Shown here piece after piece: positions 11,281 through 21,435 of a DNA stretch of 64,000 nt; position 1 is the stretch's first letter, and every line of letters begins with the position of its first letter. The position numbers and the translations under genes are program-made. The stretch spans positions 291,655-355,654 of the forward strand of contig NZ_CM020866.1 of the NCBI RefSeq assembly GCF_009866525.1, in the 5' to 3' direction. The DNA comes from Spiroplasma poulsonii. GTDB lineage: Bacteria > Bacillota_I > Bacilli_A > Mycoplasmatales > Mycoplasmataceae. The notes under the pieces were generated by a model. The model was not told the origin of the DNA. It searched no databases and was given only the letters and a program-made list of their open reading frames with translations.

Positions 11281-11423
11281 TTTACAATATTTTATTATTT
11301 AAAAATAAAATATTTTTTAATTTGTAATTTTTAAAATTATGTTATGATTATTGTGGCCCTTTTGATAACGTTTAAGATGTAATCTTTAGGAAAAAAGAAA
11401 AAATAAAGATTAATTTAAATAAT

Positions 11424-12360
11424 AGACTTCTTGCGATACCCTTTTTTATTAAAATATTATTATAAAATATAATTTATGAGGACATAAAAATATGAACAAT
11501 AATAAATTTAATACTCTTAATGATAGAGAATGGTTAAGATTAACAGGAATAAAAAAATCCACTTTTAATAAAATGTTAGATATTTTAAAAGTTGCTGAAA
11601 TAGAAAAATTTAAAAAAGGTGGTAAAACTAATAAATTATCATTAGAAAATAGATTATTGATGACTTTATTATATTGACGAGAATATCAGACTTATTTTCA
11701 TCTTGGTAAAAGTTTTGATATTAGTGAGGCTAATTGTTATCGTAATATTAAGTGAATTGAAGATATTTTAATTAAAAACTCTGATTTTCAACAACTTGCT
11801 GGTAAAAAAGCACTAATAAATGATTATTTTAATGATAAAACTATTATTATTGATGCTACCGAAACTCCAATCCAACGCCCAAAAAAAGACAAAAACAATC
11901 TTATTCTGGTAAAAAGAAAAAACACACGATCAAAACACAAGTAATTATCGAACAAGAAACCAAAAAAATTATTGCAACAAGTTTTTCGCTCGGAAAAAAA
12001 CATGATTATGCTTTATTTAAAGAATCAAAAATCCCAATTTTAAAAAATACCAAATTAATAGTTGATAGTGGTTATCAAGGAATACAAAAAAATCACAATA
12101 ATGTTCTAATACCTACAAAGAAAACAAAGAAAAACCCTTTAAACAAAGAACAAAAGCAATATAATAGACTAGTTTCAAAAATGAGAATTATTATTGAAAA
12201 TATTTTTGCTATTCTTAAAAAATTTAAAATTATTACAGAAAAATATCGTAATCGAAGAAAAAGATTTGGTTTAAGATTTAATTTAATTGCCTCAATTTAT
12301 AATTTACAATTATTATATTTAACATAAAATATTTATTTAAAATTAAATAATTTAAATAAT
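11424..12360 (+). mobile_element. IS5-type element, copy 3 (3' end missing)
   Basis: 937 bp of the element from its left AGACTTCTTGC end. It stops at an AAT inside the element's own 3' tail, where copy 4 begins. It lacks its right terminal repeat. The outer AAT before copy 3 (11421-11423) matches the AAT after copy 4 (13428-13430). Confidence 0.9.
11492..12327 (+). CDS. IS5-type transposase, copy 3
   Basis: orfA (11492-11944) and orfB are complete because the element's truncation falls after the orfB stop. The A7G slip site is present. The product would be as in copy 1. The element cannot move alone without its right end, but the pair with copy 4 could. Confidence 0.83.
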
Positions 12361-13427
12361 AGACTTCTTGCGATACCCTTTTTTATTAAAATATTATTAT
12401 AAAATATAATTTATGAGGACATAAAAATATGAACAATAATAAATTTAATACTCTTAATGATAGAGAATGGTTAAGATTAACAGGAATAAAAAAATTCACT
12501 TTTAATAAAATGTTAGATATTTTAAAAGTTGCTGAAATAGAAAAATTTAAAAAAGGTGGTAAAACTAATAAATTATCATTAGAAAATAGATTATTGATGA
12601 CTTTATTATATTGACGAGAATATCAGACTTATTTTCATCTTGGTAAAAGTTTTGATATTAGTGAGGCTAATTGTTATCGTAATATTAAGTGAATTGAAGA
12701 TATTTTAATTAAAAACTCTGATTTTCAACAACTTGCTGGTAAAAAAGCACTAATAAATGATTATTTTAATGATAAAACTATTATTATTGATGCTACCGAA
12801 ACTCCAATCCAACGCCCAAAAAAAGACAAAAACAATCTTATTCTGGTAAAAAGAAAAAACACACGATCAAAACACAAGTAATTATCGAACAAGAAACCAA
12901 AAAAATTATTGCAACAAGTTTTTCGCTCGGAAAAAAACATGATTATGCTTTATTTAAAGAATCAAAAATCCCAATTTTAAAAAATACCAAATTAATAGTT
13001 GATAGTGGTTATCAAGGAATACAAAAAAATCACAATAATGTTCTAATACCCACAAAGAAAACAAAGAAAAACCCTTTAAACAAAGAACAAAAGCAATATA
13101 ATAGACTAGTTTCAAAAATGAGAATTATTATTGAAAATATTTTTGCTATTCTTAAAAAATTTAAAATTATTACAGAAAAATATCGTAATCGAAGAAAAAG
13201 ATTTGGTTTAAGATTTAATTTAATTGCCTCAATTTATAATTTACAATTATTATATTTAACATAAAATATTTATTTAAAATTAAATAATTTAAATAATAAA
13301 TTAATTTTTCGTTGTGGAAAAATATTAAATTTTTAAATAAAAAACATAATTAATTAAAATTATATTTTTCTATTAGTATCTTTTTTACAAATATTTGCAA
13401 TTTTTTAACAAGTAATGCAAGAAGTCT
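12361..13427 (+). mobile_element. IS5-type element, copy 4 (complete, nested at the end of copy 3)
   Basis: A full 1067-bp copy with AGACTTCTTGC at both ends. Its left flank is copy 3 DNA and its right flank is the IS30-type transposase start, with AAT on either side (12358-12360, 13428-13430). Confidence 0.92.
12429..13264 (+). CDS. IS5-type transposase, copy 4
   Basis: orfA (12429-12881) carries KKFTFNK where copies 1-3 have KKSTFNK, a substitution shared with copy 6. The slip site and orfB to 13264 are intact. Confidence 0.83.
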
Positions 13428-13428
13428 A

Positions 13429-14175
13429 ATGTTAAATTCACAAGAATTAAGTTATTTTTCTAATGAATATAATAATTTTGGTCGTTCTCCACAAAATATT
13501 ATTATGTCTTATGAATTACAATATAATGTAAAATTTGGTGTGTGTTTTAAAACAATGTATAAATATATTAGATTAGGTTATTTTAATTTATCAAAAGATA
13601 ATTTGTATTTTAAAAATAAAAAACGAAAAACAAAAAATGGTGAAAAAAATGATAATCGTGGTGTATTGCTTAATATTAGAGATTATAAGCAATTTTTAAA
13701 TGATTATGGTGATGATTTTAGTTTTAGTGGAATTTGAGAAATGGATACTCTTGATTGTGGTAATTTTCATTTATTAGTTTTAGTAAATAGGAAATCTAAA
13801 ATAGTTTTTTATGATATTTTATTTACTAAAAAAGCAAGTATTGTTTTAATGGTTTTAATGAAAATGATTAGACAAATTGGCAGTAATAAATTTAGTTGTA
13901 TTTTGACAGATAGAGGAAAAGAATTTTATAAATGAAAACCAATAGAAAAATCTTTTAAAATAAGAGTTTATTTTTGTGACCCTGGTAAACCAAAACAAAA
14001 AGCATTAGTTGAACGAATAAATAGAGATATAAGGCGATGATTTGGATCAAATGAACCTTTGATTAATATTCGTAGTAGATTAAAAAATGTTTTAAATATA
14101 TTAAATACTACAATAAGACCTTGTTTAGAAAATTTTACATCAAAACAATATTTTAAAAAAATATTTGTTCATTAA
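13429..14175 (+). CDS. IS30-type transposase, probably N-terminally truncated
   Basis: 248 residues with an rve-type DDE core: the first Asp in GIWEMDTLDCGN (about residue 105), the second in ILTDRGKEF, and the Glu in QKALVERINRD followed by a basic helix. This order and spacing fit IS30. IS30 proteins usually start with a helix-turn-helix of about 80 residues, absent here; the ATG lies at the AAT junction with IS5 copy 4, so upstream sequence and RBS are lost. IS30-like transposases have been described in SpV1-type spiroplasma viruses, a possible source. No other plectrovirus gene is adjacent. Confidence 0.75.
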
Positions 14176-14293
14176 TTAGTTAATGTATATAATAAAAATA
14201 ATAAAATTTATTAATTATTTTTGTGTTTAACAAATTATTTTCATCATTTTAATAATATAATTAGATTTTAGTAAAGGAGAAAAAATATATGTA

Positions 14294-15508
14294 TGGAATG
14301 GCAAGGGTTTTTTGGACAAATTTTATGTAGAGTAAAGATTTTTATATTCAATTGGTGTTAAATAATTTAATTTGCTGTGAATTCGTACATTATTGTATCA
14401 ATTAACATAGTCAAATAATTCTAATTTAAATTGTTCAATATTTTTAAATTTTCTGTTTTTAATTAATTCTGTTTTTAAAATTTTATAGGTTGATTCAGAA
14501 ACAGCATTATCATAAGGACAGCCTGGTTTACTATAAGATTTTGCAACATTGTTTTTAGCTAAAAGATTGTAAATGATATTGTTATTAAATTCGCTGCCTT
14601 GATCAGTATGAAATATTTTAATATTATCTAAAGAAAAACTAAGCTTTTTAAAAGTATTTTCAACTAATTTGGCATCTTTATGAGAACTAACATCATAACC
14701 AATAACTTCACGATTAAATAAATCAATTAGAAAGCACACATAATATCATTTGCTATTGATAGCAACTTGTGTTAAATCACTGACAACAACTTCATGTAGT
14801 TTATAATTATTAAATTCTTGATTTAACAAATTATGATATTTGTATATAGCGTTTTTGTTACTTTGATGTTTATATTTAAGTTTTGTATAATTGGAAATTA
14901 AGTTATATCTTTGCATTATTTTACTAATTTTTATTCGTGATAATAAAATATTTTGTTGTGCTAACATAACTTTAATTTTTCTTGTGCCATAATTTTTACG
15001 ACTTTTTAAGAAAATACTGATAACAGCATTATCAATAGTATGGTTTGATTTAGGATTATTTGATTTCAATTGATAATAAAACGTTGATCTAGGAACTTTT
15101 AGTGTTTTGCATAAATTAGTAATTGCATATTTTTCTTTGTTGTTTTTAATAATTACTATTTTTTGCCTATTATCAGTGTGGCTTGCTTTAAAATATCATT
15201 TTCCATTCGTAATTATTTAATTTCTTTTCTTAGATGAATTAGTTCATTTTCTTCTGGGCTTCGATTATCTTTTGCTTTAAATGAACCAGAATTATTGAAT
15301 TCATAAATTCATTTTCAAACTGTTGATTTACCGACCTGATAGTCACTGGACAATTGTTTTGCTGTTTTACCTGTTTTATAAAGACTAACAATTTGTTGTT
15401 TAAATTCATCGGTATAATGATTCTTTGCCATAATTACACCTCCATTTATTAATTTAATTATAATCCTTACTCCACATTATTGTTGTCCAATTTATCTTAA
15501 CCCATCCA
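14294..15508 (-). mobile_element. IS3/IS150-type element, degraded
   Basis: About 1215 bp between imperfect ends TGGAATGG...TTGGACAA and TTGTCCAA...CATCCA, with inner matches TGTAGAGTAAAGATT and TGTGGAGTAAGGATT. It contains orfA and orfB on the minus strand. The flanks do not show a clear target duplication, and the IS5 copy to its right lacks its own left end, so a deletion accompanied or followed insertion. Confidence 0.72.
14323..15431 (-). pseudogene. IS3/IS150-type transposase (orfA with nonsense codon, orfB)
   Basis: orfA begins at 15431 after GGAGGTG: MAKNHYTDEFKQQIVSLYKTG, then a helix-turn-helix (KTAKQLSSDYQVGKSTVWKW) and a leucine-zipper-like segment broken by TAA at 15213-15215 (probably from CAA). 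Its end holds a CAAAAAATAG slip region leading -1 into orfB. orfB has KNYGTRKIKVML, an rve core with VVSDLTQV, FHTDQGSEF and the Glu in PYDNAVSESTYK, ending at 14323. Because of the nonsense codon the fused transposase is probably not made. Confidence 0.82.
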
Positions 15509-16333
15509 TAAATTTAATACTCTTAATGATAGAGAATGGTTAAGATTAACAGGAATAAAAAAATCCACTTTTAATAAAATGTTAGATATTTTAAAAGTTG
15601 CTGAAATAGAAAAATTTAAAAAAGGTGGTAAAACTAATAAATTATCATTAGAAAATAGATTATTGATGACTTTATTATATTGACGAGAATATCAGACTTA
15701 TTTTCATCTTGGTAAAAGTTTTGATATTAGTGAGGCTAATTGTTATCGTAATATTAAGTGAATTGAAGATATTTTAATTAAAAACTCTGATTTTCAACAA
15801 CTTGCTGGTAAAAAAGCACTAATAAATGATTATTTTAATGATAAAACTATTATTATTGATGCTACCGAAACTCCAATCCAACGCCCAAAAAAAGACAAAA
15901 ACAATCTTATTCTGGTAAAAAGAAAAAACACACGATCAAAACACAAGTAATTATCGAACAAGAAACCAAAAAAATTATTGCAACAAGTTTTTCGCCCGGA
16001 AAAAAACATGATTATGCTTTATTTAAAGAATCAAAAATCCCAATTTTAAAAAATACCAAATTAATAGTTGATAGTGGTTATAAAGGAATACAAAAAAATC
16101 ACAATAATGTTCTAATACCCACAAAGAAAACAAAGAAAAACCCTTTAAACAAAGAACAAAAGCAATATAATAGACTAGTTTCAAAAATGAGAATTATTAT
16201 TGAAAATATTTTTGCTATTCTTAAAAAATTTAAAATTATTACAGAAAAATATCGTAATCGAAGAAAAAGATTTGGTTTAAGATTTAATTTAATTGCCTCA
16301 ATTTATAATTTACAATTATTATATTTAACATAA
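15509..16333 (+). pseudogene. IS5-type transposase, copy 5, without start
   Basis: The orfA reading frame begins inside the KFNTLND segment with no start codon. orfB is present and ends at 16333, with small differences from other copies (SPGKKHD for SLGKKHD; SGYKGI for SGYQGI near the second catalytic Asp). Confidence 0.8.
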
Positions 16334-16496
16334 AATATTTATTTAAAATTAAATAATTTAAATAATAAATTAATTTTTCGTTGTGGAAAAATATTAAATT
16401 TTTAAATAAAAAACATAATTAATTAAAATTATATTTTTCTATTAGTATCTTTTTTACAAATATTTGCAATTTTTTAACAAGTAATGCAAGAAGTCT
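15509..16496 (+). mobile_element. IS5-type element, copy 5 (5' end lost)
   Basis: About 988 bp matching the element from a few bases after the orfA start to the right AGACTTCTTGC repeat, followed by AAT. The left 80 or so bases, including the terminal repeat and orfA start, are replaced by the IS3-type element. Confidence 0.9.
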
Positions 16497-16538
16497 AATG
16501 AAAATATTAATAAAATAAATGAAAATGAATAAATTAGT

Positions 16539-16600
16539 AAAATACAATAAAAAAGTAAAAAATAGTTTTTATACTACTTTTTACTTTTTTATTGTATTTT
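16539..16600 (+). terminator. Long perfect hairpin, bidirectional terminator
   Basis: Two perfectly complementary 23-base arms (16539-16561 and 16578-16600) starting AAAATACAATAAAAAAG, with a 16-base loop. They lie between the IS5 copy and the convergent carbamoyltransferase remnant, with T-rich flanks. Confidence 0.7.
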
Positions 16601-16644
16601 ATTTTTAATTTGTTATAATACTTCTAACTTTTTATGGTTTAGTT

Positions 16645-16971
16645 TTACAGTATACACCGAATTAAAATTCCATCAGTCATATGTGATAAAACTTTAATTG
16701 TGTCATAAAGAGACTCTTTTTGGCCAAGATGAATTTCTCTAGGTTTTAAATATTGTGTATGTCCGCCCAATAATGTCATTGCTGCTTCAAAAGAAACCCT
16801 TGTTCTTGTTGAAGGTTCTTCAAAAATCATTGCTAATGTTTTATTTTGTAATAAGGGTGGAATTGCACCATTATAACGAGCAGTTTTTAGTTTTTTCATT
16901 AGCGTTAATAAATCCAAGATTTCATTCTTACTAAAATCTTGTGTATCAATAAAATGTCGTAATTTATTCAT
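16645..16971 (-). pseudogene. Ornithine carbamoyltransferase, N-terminal fragment
   Basis: The first ~105 residues of a transcarbamylase: MNKLRHFIDTQDFSKNEILD, then FEEPSTRTRVSFEAAM carrying the carbamoyl-phosphate-binding STRTR motif, and LSHMTDGILIR. After ATTCGG the sequence departs from the family and ends in CIL and a stop; about 220 C-terminal residues with the ornithine-binding region are missing. Start follows AAAGGAGAATTACA. In arginine-fermenting mollicutes this enzyme makes carbamoyl phosphate from citrulline for ATP synthesis. The fragment should be inactive. Putrescine carbamoyltransferase is an alternative identity. Confidence 0.85.
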
Positions 16972-17035
16972 TGTAATTCTCCTTTCTTTGCTTTTATTAT
17001 ATTTTTCTCGCAACATTTTACAAATTAAGATTCCA

Positions 17036-17157
17036 ATTATTTTATAATTAATTAGGAAAAAATGGATTTTTTTTCGGAAATAAGTTAATATTAAGGCATA
17101 AAAAAGGACATTAAAGGATTTTAATCAGTAGCATTAACATTTTAATTATAAAATAAT
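17036..17157. promoter_or_regulatory. Divergent control region with a 15-bp inverted repeat
   Basis: ATTATTTTATAATTA at 17036-17050 recurs in inverted form at 17143-17157, in the gap between the leftward carbamoyltransferase and the rightward Lrp-type gene. Each arm contains a TATAAT on the strand that reads toward one of the two genes, so the arms may be overlapping divergent promoters or regulator sites. Lrp proteins often control a divergent neighbour; that link is inference. Confidence 0.4.
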
Positions 17158-17214
17158 GGTTAAAATAAGGACCTATTGGAATGAAATCAGGTTATTTTGT
17201 TTTTTTAATTAAAA

Positions 17215-17442
17215 TTGAGAGGTAATAGTATAATTAGATTGGATGAAATAGAATGGGATATTATTGGGCAGTTGCAAAAAGATAGTCGCATTTCAATACG
17301 CAAAATTAGTAAAACAATTAATATTTCTGAAAAAACAATTCGTATGCGAATTAATAAGCTAATGGGGAAAAATATTATTAAACCTATTTGTATTGTTAAC
17401 GGTAGTATACATTATTTTGAGGTTTTTAATAAAATTAAGTAA
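17215..17442 (+). pseudogene. Lrp/AsnC-type regulator, N-terminal half (5' part of split gene)
   Basis: Encodes RLDEIEWDIIGQLQKDSRIS and a winged-helix DNA-binding domain (IRKISKTINISEKTIRMRINKLM), the AsnC-type HTH. Native sequence ends at IVN (17398-17400); GSIHYFEVFNKIK is element DNA. The 3' half lies at 34046-34345 in a compatible frame. The start is uncertain: TTG at 17215, or ATA/ATT at 17230-17233 placed correctly after GAGAGG. Host regulator, possibly of the carbamoyltransferase next door; inactivated by the insertion. Confidence 0.82.
17393..17400 (+). repeat. Left attachment core of the prophage-like element
   Basis: TTGTTAAC, directly repeated at 34041-34048. To its right the element begins GGTAGTA, mirrored by TACTACC at the other end. 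Confidence 0.75.
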
Positions 17443-17615
17443 TTAGAAACAAATTAAGTTTCGCTTATAATTAAATGATAACAAAATTTATAAAAAATTC
17501 AACTTTTTTAAAAACATAATTTTTATTTGAATAAATAATTTATAAATTTATGAATTTTGATACACTAAAAAATACTTTTTAAAGTTATTACTAATTTTAA
17601 AAGGTTTTTTATTTT

Positions 17616-18938
17616 TTATAAAGATAAAAATTGCTTTTTAGATTGATTTAAATTAAATATATTAAATTCAATTTTTTCTTTATTTTTATTAGTTTTATCA
17701 ATTTTTTCTTCATTTGTTTTACTATTAAGTCTTAACATTGAAGCAATTAACATATTGATAAATGTTTCTTTACAATATATTTTCGCGCCACGCCCCTTAA
17801 CTGCCTTAATGTAGTGTGATATATCACCTTCCATGTGACAACCAATATTATATTCTAATGCTTGATTTTCAATTCCTTCTTTATTATTTTTAATTAATTC
17901 AATAGTTTCTAATAAAATTTTCTTTTTATTATCAATAACATAGGGCAAATGACACATTAAAAAATCTAATAATACTTCATAATTTCCAGTAAAAAAATAT
18001 ATTTTTGATAATTTATATTTTAATCTATGAATTTGGTTTTTCTTACGATTTGGGAATAATTCTTTAAATCTTTTTACTAAATGAAATTTATCTAAACTAT
18101 ATGATACGGTGTTTTTTTTATTTTTTGCTTTTATTGCTATATAAATTTTTTTAATTTGTTTTTCACCATCACTTAATATTAATATTTTAGTATCTTCATT
18201 AATATCATAAGTATCCATTGATTTAAAAATTTTATCAATAAAATTATCAATATTAGATTTATCATTTTTATTCTTATGATTTTTATTCATCATTTGAAAA
18301 ACGCCTTTTTTCTTTTTCATTTTTTTTCTGTTTTTTGTTGATTTTTCTTCATCAACACCAACATGCATAGTTGAAAGAAATATTTTATTTTCAACTCTTT
18401 TTTTATTTTCTCACATAGGTTCAAATGCCCCATCAATTTGAATATATAAAACATTATTTGGAATTTTAATTTTATTGTTATTTTTATTACTAATGTAATC
18501 GGTTTCTTCTAAATCTGCATTTTTAAAAATATTAGATATTGTTCTTTCACTAAGATTAGCGTTTTCGACAGTATCTAAAATATCTTTATATCTTTTTCCA
18601 TCGCCTAAAAATGAAGTAATTTTATTTATTAAATTTTGTTCATTTCTTTGGTATTTTTTTAAACCTAATTCTTCATCCAAAGGATAGCGGTTTATATATT
18701 CATTTTTTTCTTCATCATATTTAACATATATTCGTCTTTTTAAAGTTATATCTCCATCTTCTGTTTTAATTGTTTTTGGTATTTTTGATACAACCTTATA
18801 TCCTTGTAATATTTTTCCTTGTTGATATAATTTAAATATCTCATTATCTCTTTCAATCAAGAAATTTTTAGTTTCATTGTTTGTTTCTATTATTTTATTT
18901 TCTTTATAATTTCCTAATAAATTTTGTTTTAATTCCAT
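17616..18938 (-). CDS. UPF0236 / ISLre2-family transposase-like protein
   Basis: 440 residues, read through a TGA Trp. Recognised from the UPF0236 layout: an N-terminal region with RRIYVKYDEEKNEYINRYPLDEELGL, an acidic core (YIQIDGAFEPMWENK; ILILSDGEKQIKK; SYSLDKFHLVKRF), then HMEGDISHYIKAVKGRGAKIYC and a C-terminal helix. The Asp/Glu residues in IQIDGA, LSDGE and HMEGD are candidate catalytic carboxylates. Such genes are frequent in spiroplasmas. Here it is the only recombinase-like gene in the element and lies next to its left end, so it may mobilise it or may be a separate insertion. Confidence 0.82.
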
Positions 18939-19045
18939 TTTATAATTTCCTTTCTTAATTAAAAAAATATTTTAAATTATGCTAGTTAATAAATTGTGAT
19001 ATTTAATACTTAATATTATTTTATCAAAATGGGGGTACATGAAAA

Positions 19046-20782
19046 ATGCAGGATTTTACAAAAATTAATAACAAAAAACGAATTACTATTTATGAACATT
19101 TAAATAAAAAATATGATTTGAATTTTAGTGACTATAATTTTGGTTTTGATTGAGAAGTATTTAAAGAATTTGTTGGTGATAGTTATGCCCGATATTTTAC
19201 TTCGCCAACTTTTTTTAAGTTTGTTTCAGCGGGGCGTGGTACTAATAAAACATGAAATCATTTAGCAGAAAAATTATTTTTTGCTTGTAATTTTACAGAT
19301 GCTTCATCTAATATTTTACGAAGATATGCCAACACCCACGAAGATACTACATTTGGCGATACAATTAATGTCTGTAATTATCTATATGATAAATATGGGA
19401 TTGATATAGGACCCGACAATGAAAATGGTATTGTTTGACCTAAAAATGTTAAAGAAGGCGGCGAGATTGTTTTTCCTAGTGGTGTTCGCATTGCTTTTGC
19501 GGGTTATGCTAATGGTAATAAAATTATGGGTAAAGTTGGTAAAGGTAGCGGTATTATATCGGCGTGAACAGATGAAATGATACATGCCGAAGAAAAAGAA
19601 ATCTTAACTGATAAAGAATTAGATAAAAGATATAATAATTTAAGAGTTTCAATGTTTCGTTCTAAAAGTTTAAAAGTATCTTATGAAAAATATACCGATG
19701 AAAATAATAATGAACAATATAATCTAGATAATTCTATTCCTGTAAAAGAATTATCTTGGACATTTCAAGAATGAGATAACATAGCAAAACAACATATAAC
19801 AGTAACAACATATTTTCATAAAACATATTCTAATCAATTTACTTTTAATCCTTTTGATAAATACCATGTATTTTATGAAAAATTTGTAACCCCATATTTA
19901 CCCTTAAATGAAAGAATTAAAAATATTTTAAAAGAACATAACCAAGTATATTCAGAAAACAAACAAGCATTTAATGGTTTGGGTATTTTTAATTTACGAT
20001 TAACAATGGGTTCTGTATGAAATAAAATACCTGATATTACTAAAAAACTTGTTTTAGCAAATAAAGAAGAGCGACCTGATTTATTTGAACTTGAATACTA
20101 CGGTTTTGAATATAACGATAATGACCCCAGTATTTATGTTTTACGAAATTATCGTAAATATATTAAAGAGTATAATTTACAAGATTTTTATAATTCCAAT
20201 ACAAAACAGTATCAATTTGATAGTTATTCAATTGGTGTGGATTATGCTAATGGTAGTGAAGACCATACAGTGTTTTTATTTAGTGGTTATAAAATTAATG
20301 AAAATAATGAATATGATAAATATTTAATTGAAGAAAATGTTGTTACACCTAAAAACACAATGAATTTAAATGAAATAGTTGAATATTATGGACAATGAAT
20401 AATTAATACATTTGATAAATTTGATGATTTTGAATATGCTACATTTCATTATGATATTAATGCCCACGACTTTATGCAAAAATTACAAGAAGATATTTAT
20501 CCTTATTTGGGTTATAAAATTAAAATGTTTAAAGCCAAAAAACATCAGACATCCCTTAATAAAGAAGCAGGTATAATAAATCGTGTAACATGAATAAGAA
20601 AAATGTTTGTTCAAGGCAAAATATATGGCACATTAGATAACTTTCCATTTTTAGATAAATGCATTAGTTAACTAAGATTTAGTGACACCAAAACAAACAC
20701 ACCCGATAGTAAAATGTATCATGACCCATATGATGCTTTGTTTTATGGTTCTTATCCATATCGTTTTAAAATGAGAATATAA
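19046..20782 (+). pseudogene. Phage terminase large subunit with premature TAA
   Basis: Begins MQDFTKINNKKRITIYEHLN after GGGGGT. A Walker A-like SAGRGTNKTWNH lies near residue 70 and a Walker B-like GIISAWTDEM near residue 175, which would be the ATPase motor. The nuclease half has SIGVDYANGSEDHT near residue 395 and TFHYDINAHDF near residue 470. A TAA at 20669 stops it at 541 residues. The same frame continues to 20780 with MYHDPYDALFYGSYPYRF, the expected third catalytic Asp region. So the packaging nuclease is probably lost unless the stop is suppressed. Confidence 0.83.
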
Positions 20783-20784
20783 AA

Positions 20785-20801
20785 AAGGTTTTTAAAACCT
20801 T
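20785..20801 (+). terminator. Hairpin terminator after the terminase
   Basis: AAGGTTTT/AAAACCTT with a one-base loop, directly after the terminase frame and ahead of the convergent S1-domain gene. Confidence 0.6.
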
Positions 20802-20821
20802 CTAACATTTATAAATTTTAT

Positions 20822-21148
20822 TTACTTTTTATTTATTAAATAATTGGTATTTAATGACTTTTCTAAACTAGGTGATTTTTCTTGTATTTCATTACCATCA
20901 TCATTTTTCAATAGTTCAGGATGACAATTTTTATAACTTAATTTAAGATGTTTTCTAACTGTATTAAAATCTAACACCTCAACTTCAATTTCATCACCAA
21001 TATCAAAAAAATCTTTAATATCTTTAACAAAGTAATCTGAAACTTCACTAATATGGATTAAACCATCAGCCTTTTCTGCTCTACAAAAAGCACCATAAGG
21101 TGTAACGTTTGTTATTTTAACATTAACTTTATTTCCTTTTTTATACAT
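20822..21148 (-). CDS. S1-domain RNA-binding protein
   Basis: 108 residues. One S1 OB-fold domain fills residues 1-75: KGNKVNVKITNVTPYGAFC, ADGLIHISEVSDYF, IGDEIEVEVLDF and LKLSYK are the conserved strands. The tail is acidic and Lys-rich. It resembles the Firmicutes YabR/CvfD group, which acts on ribosomes and translation. Its leader contains a long hairpin and a 9-codon ORF with a strong RBS, and its promoter appears to overlap that of the RIP gene. A role in shielding or tuning translation beside a ribosome-targeting toxin is speculation. Confidence 0.85.
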   Translation of the reverse strand: MYKKGNKVNVKITNVTPYGAFCRAEKADGLIHISEVSDYFVKDIKDFFDIGDEIEVEVLDFNTVRKHLKLSYKNCHPELLKNDDGNEIQEKSPSLEKSLNTNYLINKK

Positions 21149-21222
21149 AAATTAAATATACTTCCTTTCTTTAAATAATTTAATTATATCATTAAGACTA
21201 TAAAAAATCATTTGCAGGAATT

Positions 21223-21433
21223 GGGCGAGCGGTTGATTTTCTTAAATTTTTGTGATAAAATGACTTACAAGTTAAAAAAATTTTTGAGATTCTTTCAAAC
21301 AAATTTGGGAACCTTTATAAAATTCTTCGCTTAACGCTTAGAATTTTTCCCAAGTATTTTGAAAAGCGCGGCAAAAGTTTTTTTAAACTTTAAGTTATTT
21401 TTCACAAAACTATCGAAAATCACCGCGAGCCCA
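21223..21433 (-). other. Roughly 210-nt imperfect hairpin in the S1-gene leader
   Basis: Arms of about 100 nt (21223-21328 and 21336-21433) are complementary along most of their length with small bulges. The outer ends are GGGCGAGCGG and CCGCGAGCCC, the middle pairs TTTTGTGATAAAATGACTTA with TAAGTTATTTTTCACAAAA, and the tip is AAAATTCTTCGC/GCTTAGAATTTT. It lies in the leftward leader between a mini-ORF and the S1 gene. It could be an attenuator, a structured RNA, or a DNA site such as an origin or packaging signal. Confidence 0.6.
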
Positions 21434-21435
21434 GA

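Noticed and set aside
11281..11423. Gene between ogt and IS5 copy 3
   Set aside because: No open frame of useful length; perhaps leftover leader of the IS30-type gene.
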